The notes: generated by a model from the sequence alone, not told the origin. 6,760 nt of DNA from an uncultured Actinomycetes bacterium (GCA_903953195.1 CAJBIS010000418.1:1-6760), one strand, 5' to 3'; counted from the first letter of the stretch, positions 1 through 6,374 are shown. A program made the numbers and translations.

Positions 1-1124
1 CCGAGCACCGTGCTCCCGCCCAGGAGGTCGAGGACGATGAAGAACACGAGCGTGTGCCACACGTAGAGCGTGTACGACATCCGGCCGAGGAAGCGGATGG
101 GCTTCACCCCGAGCACCCGGTTGGCGATCCAGTCCTTGTGACGGACCATGCACAACAGCGCGGGCATGACCGCCACCGCACTGACGGTGTGGCCGAAGTT
201 GATCCAGTAGATCCCGCGTGACGACTCGACCATCGTCCTCGGCGCCATCGGGATGTACGGGTACGGAACACCGAGCTTGCCCGCGAGCTCGTTCAGGAAC
301 CCGCTGGCGAGGAACATCGACGCGAACGCGACGACGAGGCCGACCATGCCCACCCGTGGCAGCCAACGCCGCCACGCGTCAGGCAGCGGATCGGGCAGCT
401 TGGCGTTCAGCACCGCCAGCCCGACACCCCACATGAGCGAGTCGGGGCGAGACAACCACAGCAGGCTCAGGCCCCGCACGAGCGGATTGGCGTTCGCCGG
501 GTCGTCCGGGATCGGGACCGGCCCCGGCACCCCGGACCACCGCTGCCAGGCGATCCACGTCGCGATGAGCGCCAGCACCACCGACAGCTGCACCATCCAC
601 CGCTTCCGGATGCACACCAGCACGGTGACCGCGATGAGCAGGTAGAACTGCTCCTCCACCGCCAGCGACCAGAACGGGTCGAGCGACAGCTCCGCCACGA
701 GTTTGGGGTCGAGGAAACCGAGACCCACCGGGAAGAACAGTTCGTAGACGTAGAGCACCGCCGCGCCGATCTCCCGGAACAGCGTCGAGAGCCGGCCGCG
801 GTCGAACAACAGGCACACGACAACCCACACCGCCATGCACAGGTACGCCGACGGCAGGAGGCGCACCGCACGCCGCGCGTAGAACTTCCGCATGCTGATG
901 TTGTTCTGGTCGCGGTGCTCCTGCAGCAGCAGCGTGGTGATGAGGAACGCGCTCATCACGAAGAAGACGTCGATGATGCCGGCAACGCTCGGTGAGAGAT
1001 CCGAGTAGGCGTGGTTGAACAGCACCAGCAGGATGCCGATGCCGCGGATGCCGTCGAAGCCCGGCACGAACCCCATCCGGGGCGCCACGGACCTGAACGG
1101 CGTCACTGCCCCCTCAGTTGCCAT
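1..1124 (-). CDS. AT3 (OafA/YrhL-like) integral membrane acyltransferase, 3' end cut by window edge
   Basis: Reading the minus strand from the ATG at 1124 gives 374 residues with no stop before the window ends. The protein belongs to the acyltransferase-3 family, polytopic inner-membrane enzymes that move acyl groups (often acetyl) onto surface polysaccharides, lipids or other envelope molecules. Visible family marks are R27-x10-H38 in the first helix (the conserved Arg/His pair), the DVFFVMSAFLIT stretch at 52-63, the basic RRAVRLLP block at 84-91, WSLAVEEQFYL at 152-162, and FLGRMSYTLYVWH at 345-357. About ten hydrophobic segments can be counted. The family usually runs about 350-420 residues, so only the last helix or tail should be missing. 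The acceptor cannot be told from the sequence. The ATG has no convincing ribosome site but follows a TAGCCT box by 8 bases, so a leaderless start is likely. A GTG six codons in, behind GAGGGGG, is the alternative start. The gene is divergent from the acyl-CoA dehydrogenase gene. Confidence 0.9.
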   Translation of the reverse strand, partial: MATEGAVTPFRSVAPRMGFVPGFDGIRGIGILLVLFNHAYSDLSPSVAGIIDVFFVMSAFLITTLLLQEHRDQNNISMRKFYARRAVRLLPSAYLCMAVWVVVCLLFDRGRLSTLFREIGAAVLYVYELFFPVGLGFLDPKLVAELSLDPFWSLAVEEQFYLLIAVTVLVCIRKRWMVQLSVVLALIATWIAWQRWSGVPGPVPIPDDPANANPLVRGLSLLWLSRPDSLMWGVGLAVLNAKLPDPLPDAWRRWLPRVGMVGLVVAFASMFLASGFLNELAGKLGVPYPYIPMAPRTMVESSRGIYWINFGHTVSAVAVMPALLCMVRHKDWIANRVLGVKPIRFLGRMSYTLYVWHTLVFFIVLDLLGGSTVL

Positions 1125-1132
1125 GAGCCTCA

Positions 1133-1138
1133 AGGCTA
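1133..1138 (-). promoter_or_regulatory. Candidate -10 box (TAGCCT) for the acyltransferase gene
   Basis: On the minus strand TAGCCT fits the actinobacterial TANNNT -10 pattern and ends 8 bases before the ATG at 1124. That spacing would place transcription initiation at or beside the start codon, giving a leaderless mRNA. This agrees with the lack of a clear Shine-Dalgarno sequence. No good -35 hexamer was found, and a six-base match of this kind is weak alone. Confidence 0.35.
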
Positions 1139-1170
1139 CGGGCTGCGCGCCCGCCGCCCAACACCCGTGC

Positions 1171-1203
1171 GAGCCCCGGTCCGGGCGCCTCGGATCGGGG
1201 TTC
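1171..1203 (+). repeat. 15-bp hairpin/dyad with triloop, centred between divergent genes
   Basis: Bases 1171-1185 pair with 1189-1203 around the triloop 1186-1188. Twelve pairs are Watson-Crick and three are G-U as plus-strand RNA (1173/1201, 1179/1195, 1184/1190). On the minus strand those three become C-A mismatches, so the full stem forms only in plus-strand RNA. The centre, 1187, lies midway between the acyltransferase start (1124) and the dehydrogenase start (1249). It could be an operator for a dimeric regulator of both genes, or a leader-RNA structure if the dehydrogenase has an upstream promoter. GC-rich DNA makes chance dyads more common, but 15 consecutive pairs is long. Confidence 0.5.
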
Positions 1204-1235
1204 CCCAGCACGACGACCGGCCGGACGCCGCGGCG

Positions 1236-1241
1236 TACCCT
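1236..1241 (+). promoter_or_regulatory. Candidate -10 box (TACCCT) for the glutaryl-CoA dehydrogenase gene
   Basis: TACCCT matches TANNNT and ends 7 bases before the ATG at 1249, the arrangement expected for a leaderless transcript. There is no Shine-Dalgarno-like purine run before this ATG. No convincing -35 box is present about 17 bases upstream. Confidence 0.45.
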
Positions 1242-1248
1242 GTGCTCC

Positions 1249-2454
1249 ATGACCCACGCGCCGCTCCCCCAGCACGTCGACCCCCGGGACGTCCTCGACA
1301 CCGATGCCCTGCTGAGCGACGAGGAGACCCTGCTGCGGGACACCGTCCGGACCTTCGTCGCGAAGCGGGTGCTCCCCGACGTCGGCGAGTGGTTCGATGC
1401 CGGCACGTTCCCACGTGAGATGGCGACGGAGTTCGGTTCGCTCGGCGTCCTCGGCATGCATCTCGACGGCTACGGATGTGCCGGCACGTCGGCCACTGCG
1501 TACGGACTCGCGTGCATGGAACTCGAGGCCGGCGACTCGGGTGCCCGCAGCTTCGTGTCGGTGCAGGGCTCGCTCGCCATGTTCCCGATCCACGCATTCG
1601 GTTCCGAGGAGCAGAAGCAGGAGTGGCTGCCCGGCATGGCCGCCGGCGAGCTCATCGGCTGCTTCGGACTCACCGAACCCGACTCGGGTTCGGACCCGTC
1701 ATCGATGCGCACCACGGCACGTCAGGACGCCTCGGGCGACTGGGTGCTCAACGGCGCCAAGATGTGGATCACCAACGGGTCGATCGCCGACGTCGCCGTG
1801 GTGTGGGCACGCACCGATCCCGACGGACCCGACCGCGGCGCGGTCCGCGGCTTCGTGGTGCCCACGTCGACGCCCGGCTTCTCGGCCCCCGAGATCCACC
1901 GCAAGGTGTCGCTGCGGGCGTCGGTGACGTCGGAACTCGTCCTCGAGGACGTGCGGCTCCCTGCCGCGGCGGTGCTCCCGAACGTGAGCGGCATGCGCGG
2001 ACCGCTCAGTTGCCTCAACGAGGCGCGCTTCGGCATCTCGTTCGGTGCCGTCGGGGCGGCGCGTGCCTGTTACGAGGCGGCACTCGACTACGCGCTCGAG
2101 CGTCAGCAGTTCGACCAGCCGATCGCAGGGTTCCAGCTCACCCAGCAGAAACTCGTCGACATGATGGTGGCCGTGCAGCGGGGCACGCTCGTCGCCATCC
2201 ACCTCGGTCGCATGAAGGACGCCGGCACGCTGGCGACCCCACAGGTCAGCTTCGGAAAGATGGACAACGTGCGCATGGCGATCGAGGTGGCCCGAACCGC
2301 ACGATCGGTGCTCGGGGCCAACGGCATCACCACCGAGTACCCGGTGATCCGCCACATGAACAACCTCGAGTCCGTCTACACCTACGAGGGCACGAACGAG
2401 ATCCACACGTTGATCCTCGGCCAGGCCATCACGGGGATCGCCGCGTTCAGCTGA
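1249..2454 (+). CDS. gcdH: Glutaryl-CoA dehydrogenase (acyl-CoA dehydrogenase family)
   Basis: A complete 401-residue flavoenzyme. The family oxidises and decarboxylates glutaryl-CoA to crotonyl-CoA and CO2, passing electrons from FAD to electron-transfer flavoprotein, in lysine, tryptophan and benzoate-type breakdown. It resembles human GCDH along its whole length: GVLGMHLDGYGCAG at 66-79, the FAD-contact run CFGLTEPDSGSDPSSM at 138-153, WITNG at 173-177, FSLRAS-like VSLRAS at 220-225, and the C-terminal YEGTNEIHTLILGQAITGIAAF at 379-400. E380 is the expected catalytic base. R100 and S101 match the substrate-carboxylate binding pair. E93 and Y379 are retained, which as I recall separates decarboxylating from non-decarboxylating enzymes. 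The frame is open upstream to 1015, but that stretch lies inside the opposite-strand acyltransferase and does not resemble the family. The ATG at 1249 gives the family N-terminus and follows a -10 box. It converges on kup. No other pathway gene is in view. Confidence 0.9.
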   Translation: MTHAPLPQHVDPRDVLDTDALLSDEETLLRDTVRTFVAKRVLPDVGEWFDAGTFPREMATEFGSLGVLGMHLDGYGCAGTSATAYGLACMELEAGDSGARSFVSVQGSLAMFPIHAFGSEEQKQEWLPGMAAGELIGCFGLTEPDSGSDPSSMRTTARQDASGDWVLNGAKMWITNGSIADVAVVWARTDPDGPDRGAVRGFVVPTSTPGFSAPEIHRKVSLRASVTSELVLEDVRLPAAAVLPNVSGMRGPLSCLNEARFGISFGAVGAARACYEAALDYALERQQFDQPIAGFQLTQQKLVDMMVAVQRGTLVAIHLGRMKDAGTLATPQVSFGKMDNVRMAIEVARTARSVLGANGITTEYPVIRHMNNLESVYTYEGTNEIHTLILGQAITGIAAFS

Positions 2455-2459
2455 GCCCC

Positions 2460-2500
2460 GGATCCGACCGGACCCCGGCACGGTCTCGTCGGTCAGATCT
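2460..2500. terminator. Imperfect stem-loop between convergent gcdH and kup
   Basis: Bases 2461-2470 pair with 2490-2499, nine of ten Watson-Crick. The single exception, 2465/2495, is C-A in plus-strand RNA but G-U in minus-strand RNA, so the stem is continuous in the kup transcript. G-U pairs at 2460/2500 and 2471/2489 can extend it in plus-strand RNA. A small inner stem GACC/GGTC (2471-2474 with 2482-2485) sits in the loop. It starts 6 bases after the gcdH stop and overlaps the kup stop codon (2493-2495). It may act as a shared terminator, but no T-run follows on either strand, so the call is tentative. Confidence 0.4.
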
Positions 2501-4433
2501 CGACCTGGGAGCCCACCTCGACCACCTGGTCGGGGGGCAGCCGGAAGAATCGTGATGCCGACGCGGCGGTCCGCAGCATGACGGCGAACAGTCGCTCCCG
2601 CCACGGGGCCATGGAGACCACCTCGGCCGGGATCACCGTCTCGCGACCCAGGAAGAACGTGGTCTCGTCGACGACGATGGGTGCCCCACCGATCTCGAGA
2701 CCGTCGATCCACCCGGGCACGTCGGCCTCTTCCATGAACCCGTGGTGGATCGTGACCTGGTGCATGCGTCGGCCGAAGTCACGCAGCTCGAAGCGGTCGG
2801 CGTCCGCGACGTAGGGGATGGATCCGGTGCGGACCGACAACAGGATGACCCGCTCGTGGAGCACCCGGTTGTGGCGGGTGTTGGTCCGCAGCGCGGGCGG
2901 TGCGGTGCCGTCGCCCCGGAACATGAACACGGCGGTACCAGGGGCCCGCACGACGTCCTCGGGAAGACTCCGCATGAAATCCTCGATGCTGAGCTGACGA
3001 TCGGCGATGCGCTCGCTCACGATCCGCCGTCCGGTCCGCCACGTGGTCATGGCGACCATCAGGATGATCGCCACCACGATCGGGAACCAACCGCCGGCTG
3101 GGATCTTGAAGACATTCGCACCGAAGAACGCCAGGTCGAGCAGGGCGAACGGGATGCAGGTTGCGAGCGCCTTGGCCGCGCTCCAGCCCCACCGGTGACG
3201 GGCGAGCGCGTAGAAGAGGATGGTTGTGACGCCCATGGTCGCCGTCACCGCGATCCCGTAGGCCGCCGCCAGGCCGGCCGAGGTCCGGAAGGCGAGGACC
3301 AGACCGATGCAGCCGATCGCCAGCAGGACGTTGATGAGCGGCAGGTACACCTGACCGATGTGGTGGGCCGAAGTGTGCCGAACGGTCAGTCGGGGGAGGT
3401 AGTCGAGCTGCATGGCCTGCACGGTCATCGAGAACGCCCCCGAGATCAGCGCCTGCGACGCGATGATCGCAGCGCACGTGGCCATGATGACCAGCGGCCA
3501 GCGCGCCCACTGCGGTCCCATCAGGAACAGCGGGCTGGAGATCGCCTCGGGCTGCTCGATCAGCAGGGCCCCCTGACCGAAGTAGTTGATCGTCAGCGCC
3601 GGGAACGCCACCGCGAACCAGGCCGCCCGGATCGGCCGTCGCCCGAAGTGACCCAGGTCGGCGTAGAGCGCCTCACCACCGGTCACCACCAGGAACACCG
3701 AACCCATGGACAGGAATGCGTCGAACCCGTTGCTCGTGAGGTACTCGAACGCGTACATCGGGTTGACGGCCCGGAGCACCTCGGGGCTGCCGGCGATCCG
3801 GATGACGCCGAGCACGGCCAGCACCGAGAACCAGACCACCATCACCGGACCGAACAGCGCACCGACGGTGCCGGTGCCCCGCTTCTGGATGGCGAACAGG
3901 CCGATGAGGATGACGACCGCCAGGGGGAGCACCCACGATGACAGCGCCGGTGCCGCCACCTTCAGGCCCTCCGTCGCCGAGAGCACCGAGATGGCGGGTG
4001 TGATGACGCCGTCGCCGTAGAGCAGCGCCATGCCGAAGAGGCCCAGGAACAACAGGGTCAGGAGGCGCCGACCGATCCTCGGGCTCGTGTCGCCGCCGAC
4101 GACGAGTGACGTGAGGGCCAGGATGCCGCCCTCGCCCCGGTTGTCCGCCCGGAGGATGAACACCACGTACTTGATCGACACGACCAGGACGAGCGACCAC
4201 AGGATCAGCGAGCAGACACCCAGCACATTGGGCTCATCGACGGGGATGCCGTGGTGCTCGAAGGTCTCCCGGAACGCATAGAGCGGGCTCGTGCCGATGT
4301 CACCGAAGACGATGCCCAGCGCGGCCAGCGACAGTGCCGCGACGCCGGTCTTCGACGCGCCGTGACCGTGGTCGTCAGCGTGTTGCTCTCCGACCACTGA
4401 GGTCGAGGCGTCGGGCCGTTCGTCGGTAGTCAT
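2493..4433 (-). CDS. kup: Kup-type low-affinity potassium uptake transporter
   Basis: A complete 646-residue protein of the Kup/HAK/KT family, which imports K+ (with H+ symport) across the cytoplasmic membrane. E. coli Kup is 622 residues. Residues 1-29 form a polar, His/Asp-rich cytosolic tail. The family signature GIVFGDIGTSPLYAFRETF spans 40-58. Other conserved blocks are ADNRGEGGILAL (96-107), LLYGDGVITPAISVLSATEG (137-156) and TGGEALYADLGHFG (251-264). D45, D141 and E155 are acidic residues in blocks linked to K+ binding in the family. About twelve membrane segments reach to roughly residue 465. The C-terminal soluble domain contains PGTAVFMF and the NRVLHERVILLSV motif (498-534) and ends in FFRLPPDQVVEVGSQVEI. 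The frame stays open upstream to 4667, but those 78 codons are Arg/Ser/Pro-rich and unlike the family, so the ATG at 4433 was chosen. It has only a weak ribosome site. It is divergent from the flavoprotein gene. Confidence 0.93.
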   Translation of the reverse strand: MTTDERPDASTSVVGEQHADDHGHGASKTGVAALSLAALGIVFGDIGTSPLYAFRETFEHHGIPVDEPNVLGVCSLILWSLVLVVSIKYVVFILRADNRGEGGILALTSLVVGGDTSPRIGRRLLTLLFLGLFGMALLYGDGVITPAISVLSATEGLKVAAPALSSWVLPLAVVILIGLFAIQKRGTGTVGALFGPVMVVWFSVLAVLGVIRIAGSPEVLRAVNPMYAFEYLTSNGFDAFLSMGSVFLVVTGGEALYADLGHFGRRPIRAAWFAVAFPALTINYFGQGALLIEQPEAISSPLFLMGPQWARWPLVIMATCAAIIASQALISGAFSMTVQAMQLDYLPRLTVRHTSAHHIGQVYLPLINVLLAIGCIGLVLAFRTSAGLAAAYGIAVTATMGVTTILFYALARHRWGWSAAKALATCIPFALLDLAFFGANVFKIPAGGWFPIVVAIILMVAMTTWRTGRRIVSERIADRQLSIEDFMRSLPEDVVRAPGTAVFMFRGDGTAPPALRTNTRHNRVLHERVILLSVRTGSIPYVADADRFELRDFGRRMHQVTIHHGFMEEADVPGWIDGLEIGGAPIVVDETTFFLGRETVIPAEVVSMAPWRERLFAVMLRTAASASRFFRLPPDQVVEVGSQVEI

Positions 4434-4443
4434 CGCTCGGTGA

Positions 4444-4449
4444 ACGTTA
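4444..4449 (-). promoter_or_regulatory. Candidate -10 box (TAACGT) for kup
   Basis: On the minus strand TAACGT fits TANNNT and lies 10 bases before the kup ATG at 4433, so the 5' leader would be only a few bases long. A TTCGTC hexamer 18 bases further upstream (4468-4473) is a poor -35 match. The near-leaderless layout resembles that of gcdH and the acyltransferase gene. Confidence 0.35.
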
Positions 4450-4523
4450 GCCCTGCCCGGCGACGACGACGAAGCCCGACGAGGTGCTCGGGGTGGGCGG
4501 CCCCCCTGGACCTGTGGAGAGCA

Positions 4524-4540
4524 TTCCACGCTCGATGGAA
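4524..4540. repeat. Dyad TTCCA-N7-TGGAA in the kup/flavoprotein divergent region
   Basis: Perfect 5-bp arms (4524-4528 and 4536-4540) are separated by 7 bases. The 17-bp size and symmetry suit a helix-turn-helix dimer, and it sits about 90 bp from the kup start. It is AT-richer than its surroundings. No regulator gene is in view, and function is unproven. Confidence 0.3.
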
Positions 4541-4567
4541 CGAACGAGACACACTCGCCGTTCGCCC

Positions 4568-4589
4568 GAGAGGCCTTCACGTACCTCTC
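4568..4589. repeat. Inverted repeat GAGAGG-N10-CCTCTC
   Basis: Perfect 6-bp arms (4568-4573 and 4584-4589) enclose a 10-base loop in the kup/flavoprotein intergenic region. It could form a hairpin in a long kup leader or serve as a protein-binding dyad. It is short enough to arise by chance. Confidence 0.25.
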
Positions 4590-4594
4590 CCGTT

Positions 4595-4622
4595 CCGGTC
4601 GGGCACAGCGACCGGTGACCGG
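4595..4622. repeat. CCGGTCG/CGACCGG dyad plus an extra GACCGG copy
   Basis: CCGGTCG (4595-4601) and CGACCGG (4609-4615) are perfect 7-bp inverted arms with a 7-base spacer. A further GACCGG follows at 4617-4622, one base after the second arm, so the hexamer occurs three times in 28 bp (one inverted, two direct). The cluster lies about 30-60 bp upstream of the candidate -10 of the flavoprotein gene, a usual place for an activator or operator site. No cognate regulator is known from the window. Confidence 0.35.
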
Positions 4623-4654
4623 CACGTCCGGGGTCGAGTCGGCGATGACGCCAC

Positions 4655-4660
4655 TAGGGT
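4655..4660 (+). promoter_or_regulatory. Candidate -10 box (TAGGGT) for the flavoprotein gene
   Basis: TAGGGT fits TANNNT and would start transcription near 4667, leaving a leader of about 43 bases that contains the ribosome site. No strong -35 hexamer is visible at the expected distance, so an activator or a non-canonical sigma factor is possible. Confidence 0.35.
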
Positions 4661-4696
4661 GCGCCACGTCGGCGGCGCCCGATGATCTCGACTCCC

Positions 4697-4703
4697 AGCG
4701 AGG
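4697..4703 (+). promoter_or_regulatory. Ribosome binding site of the flavoprotein gene
   Basis: The purine-rich AGCGAGG ends 6 bases before the ATG at 4710 and supports that start over the second ATG four codons later. It contrasts with the Shine-Dalgarno-less starts of gcdH and the acyltransferase gene. Confidence 0.5.
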
Positions 4704-4709
4704 CCCCGC

Positions 4710-6374
4710 ATGGACGAACCGATGCCCGCCCGACCGTCGACCGACTGGATCACCCTCGGCGACGACGACATCGCCCGCCTGTTGCCGTTCGGCACGGTCT
4801 CGGACACGACAGCCGGCCAGACCCTGTTCACCGCCGGCGACGCCTCACCGTCGTTCCACGTCGTCCTCGAGGGCGCGGTCGACCTGCTGAGCGGCGGCGA
4901 TGGCACCCAGCAGGTCGTCACCACCCACACGGCGAAGCAGTTCCTGGGTGAGTTCAATCTCCTGCTCGAACTGCGACCGGTCGTCAGCGCCGTCGTGGTG
5001 CACCCAGGATCGGTGCTCGTCATCGAGCGCGCCGGGTTCGACGAGTTCATGCGGACGCTGCCCGACATCGCCGATCAGGTGTTCGCGCAGTTCGAGGCCC
5101 GACGGAAGTACTCACGGCAGAGCGAGACGATCTCCGCTGCGATCCAGATCATCGGCACCCGGTTCTCCGCCGAGGCCATGGCACTGCGCGTGTTCGCGTC
5201 GCGCTCACAGGTCCCCCACTCCTGGGTCGACCTCGATGAGCTCGACGAACCCGAGGCGTACCTCGCCGCGCTCGGCGCCACGGCGCACGACGTCCCGCTC
5301 GTGATCACTCCGACCGCCCAACTCACGCGTCCCACCACCGCCGAGTTCGCCAACTTTCTGGGCCTCGAGCACATCGACCCGCCCGATCACGTCAACGACG
5401 TCACCGTGATCGGACTGGGCCCCGCCGGGTTGGCGGCCGCCGTGGTCGCGGTGGCCGAGGGACTGAGCGCCGTCTGCCTGGAGGGTGTCGCCGTTGGCGG
5501 GCAGGCGGCCGCGAGCTCACGCATCGAGAACTACCTCGGGTTCCCGAACGGCGTGTCGGGCGAACAGCTCGTCGAGCACGCATCCACCCAGGCCCAGCGA
5601 CTCGGTGCCCGGCTGGTCAGCCCGTGTCAGGTCACCGGCCTCCGCACGGTCGGCGATCTCCGAGTCGTCGACCTGGCCGACGGCACCGAGGTCGCCAGCC
5701 GCACCGTCGTGATCGCGTCGGGGGCGCGTTATCGACGCCTCGAGGTCGATGACCTCGAGCGGTTCGAGGGCGCCGGCGTCTACTACGCCACCACCGAGCT
5801 CGAGCGACGAGCCTGTCGCGGCCACGACGTGATCGTCGTTGGAGGCGGCAACTCGGCCGGACAGGCCGCACTGTCGCTCGCGAAGACGTGCTCATCGGTG
5901 TCGCTCGTCGTGCGCCGCGACAACCTCGAGGAGACGATGTCGCACTACCTCGTCGCCCGCATCGAGCAGGACCCGCGCATCCGGCTGCTGCTCAGCGGCG
6001 TGGTCCGGGCACTTGACGGCGATGACGCGGTCACGTCCGCCACCGTCGAGAACACCGCCACCGGCGAGCGAGAGACCGTGCCGTGCCGGGGCGTCTTCTG
6101 CTTCATCGGGGCGGTCGCGGCCACCGACTGGCTCGACGGGACGATCGCACTCGATCGCCGCGGTTTCGTGCAGACCGGTCGCAACCTGCCGGACGAGGCG
6201 CTCGACATCCCGGAGTTCGCGGAGCGGTATCCCCTCCCGTTCGAGACGTCGATGCCGGGTGTGTTCGCCGCCGGTGACGTGCGCTCCGCGTCGATGAAGC
6301 GGGTCGCCGCCGCCGTGGGTGAGGGGTCGACCGTCGTGCGCTCCATTCTCGAGTTCATCGGTGCACGCGTCTGA
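4710..6374 (+). CDS. Three-domain fusion: cNMP-binding-like fold + thioredoxin-like fold + thioredoxin-reductase-like FAD oxidoreductase without CxxC
   Basis: A complete 554-residue soluble protein. Residues about 15-125 look like a cyclic-nucleotide-binding beta-barrel (FLGEFNLLLELRP at 78-90 aligns with the phosphate cassette), but the usual Arg before the Ser/Thr-Ala step is V92. Residues about 145-219 look like a thioredoxin/glutaredoxin fold, with TRFSAEAM where the CxxC should be and a plausible cis-Pro at P196. Residues about 229-554 follow thioredoxin reductase: GLGPAG FAD motif (235-240), GGQAAASSRIENYLGFP (263-279), GGGNSAGQAA NAD(P)H motif (378-387), RRD (402-404), and GVFAAGDV near the C-terminus (517-524). 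The reductase's CATC site reads YATTEL (359-364). Its cysteines (256, 306, 369, 394, 459, 464) form no CxxC. FAD and NAD(P)H binding are well supported; thioredoxin reduction is not. Similar fusions are annotated in other bacteria, usually simply as FAD-dependent oxidoreductases. The electron acceptor and ligand are unknown. It is divergent from kup. Confidence 0.9.
   Translation: MDEPMPARPSTDWITLGDDDIARLLPFGTVSDTTAGQTLFTAGDASPSFHVVLEGAVDLLSGGDGTQQVVTTHTAKQFLGEFNLLLELRPVVSAVVVHPGSVLVIERAGFDEFMRTLPDIADQVFAQFEARRKYSRQSETISAAIQIIGTRFSAEAMALRVFASRSQVPHSWVDLDELDEPEAYLAALGATAHDVPLVITPTAQLTRPTTAEFANFLGLEHIDPPDHVNDVTVIGLGPAGLAAAVVAVAEGLSAVCLEGVAVGGQAAASSRIENYLGFPNGVSGEQLVEHASTQAQRLGARLVSPCQVTGLRTVGDLRVVDLADGTEVASRTVVIASGARYRRLEVDDLERFEGAGVYYATTELERRACRGHDVIVVGGGNSAGQAALSLAKTCSSVSLVVRRDNLEETMSHYLVARIEQDPRIRLLLSGVVRALDGDDAVTSATVENTATGERETVPCRGVFCFIGAVAATDWLDGTIALDRRGFVQTGRNLPDEALDIPEFAERYPLPFETSMPGVFAAGDVRSASMKRVAAAVGEGSTVVRSILEFIGARV

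Noticed and set aside
1015..1248. A 78-codon upstream extension of gcdH
   Set aside because: It overlaps the opposite-strand acyltransferase coding sequence and the divergent promoter region, lacks similarity to the family, and the ATG at 1249 has a -10 box placed for a leaderless start.
1476..2555. A 359-codon plus-strand frame overlapping gcdH in another phase
   Set aside because: It is Arg/His-rich and out of frame with a whole-length match to glutaryl-CoA dehydrogenase, so it is a shadow.
1699..2712. A 337-codon minus-strand frame opposite gcdH
   Set aside because: It spans the gcdH coding region and the convergent junction into kup. Its product is Arg/His-rich low-complexity sequence with no family resemblance.
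2742..3941. A 399-codon open frame on the plus strand, antisense to kup
   Set aside because: It is an artefact of high-GC codon bias opposite a clear Kup gene. The translation is dominated by Arg, Gly, Asp, His and Gln with no recognisable fold, and there is no start context.
4434..4667. A 78-codon upstream extension of kup
   Set aside because: The translation is Ser/Arg/Pro-rich and unlike any Kup N-terminus. The start at 4433 gives a product close to the family's usual length.
4440..4685. A small 81-codon plus-strand gene in the kup/flavoprotein gap
   Set aside because: It has no ribosome site, an Arg-rich biased composition, and overlaps both candidate promoters.
4434..4709. A K+-linked riboswitch (c-di-AMP ydaO type) upstream of kup
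   Set aside because: I looked for the conserved ydaO core on the minus strand and could not recognise it. The stems present are short and the likely promoter lies almost at the ATG. A covariance-model search would settle it.
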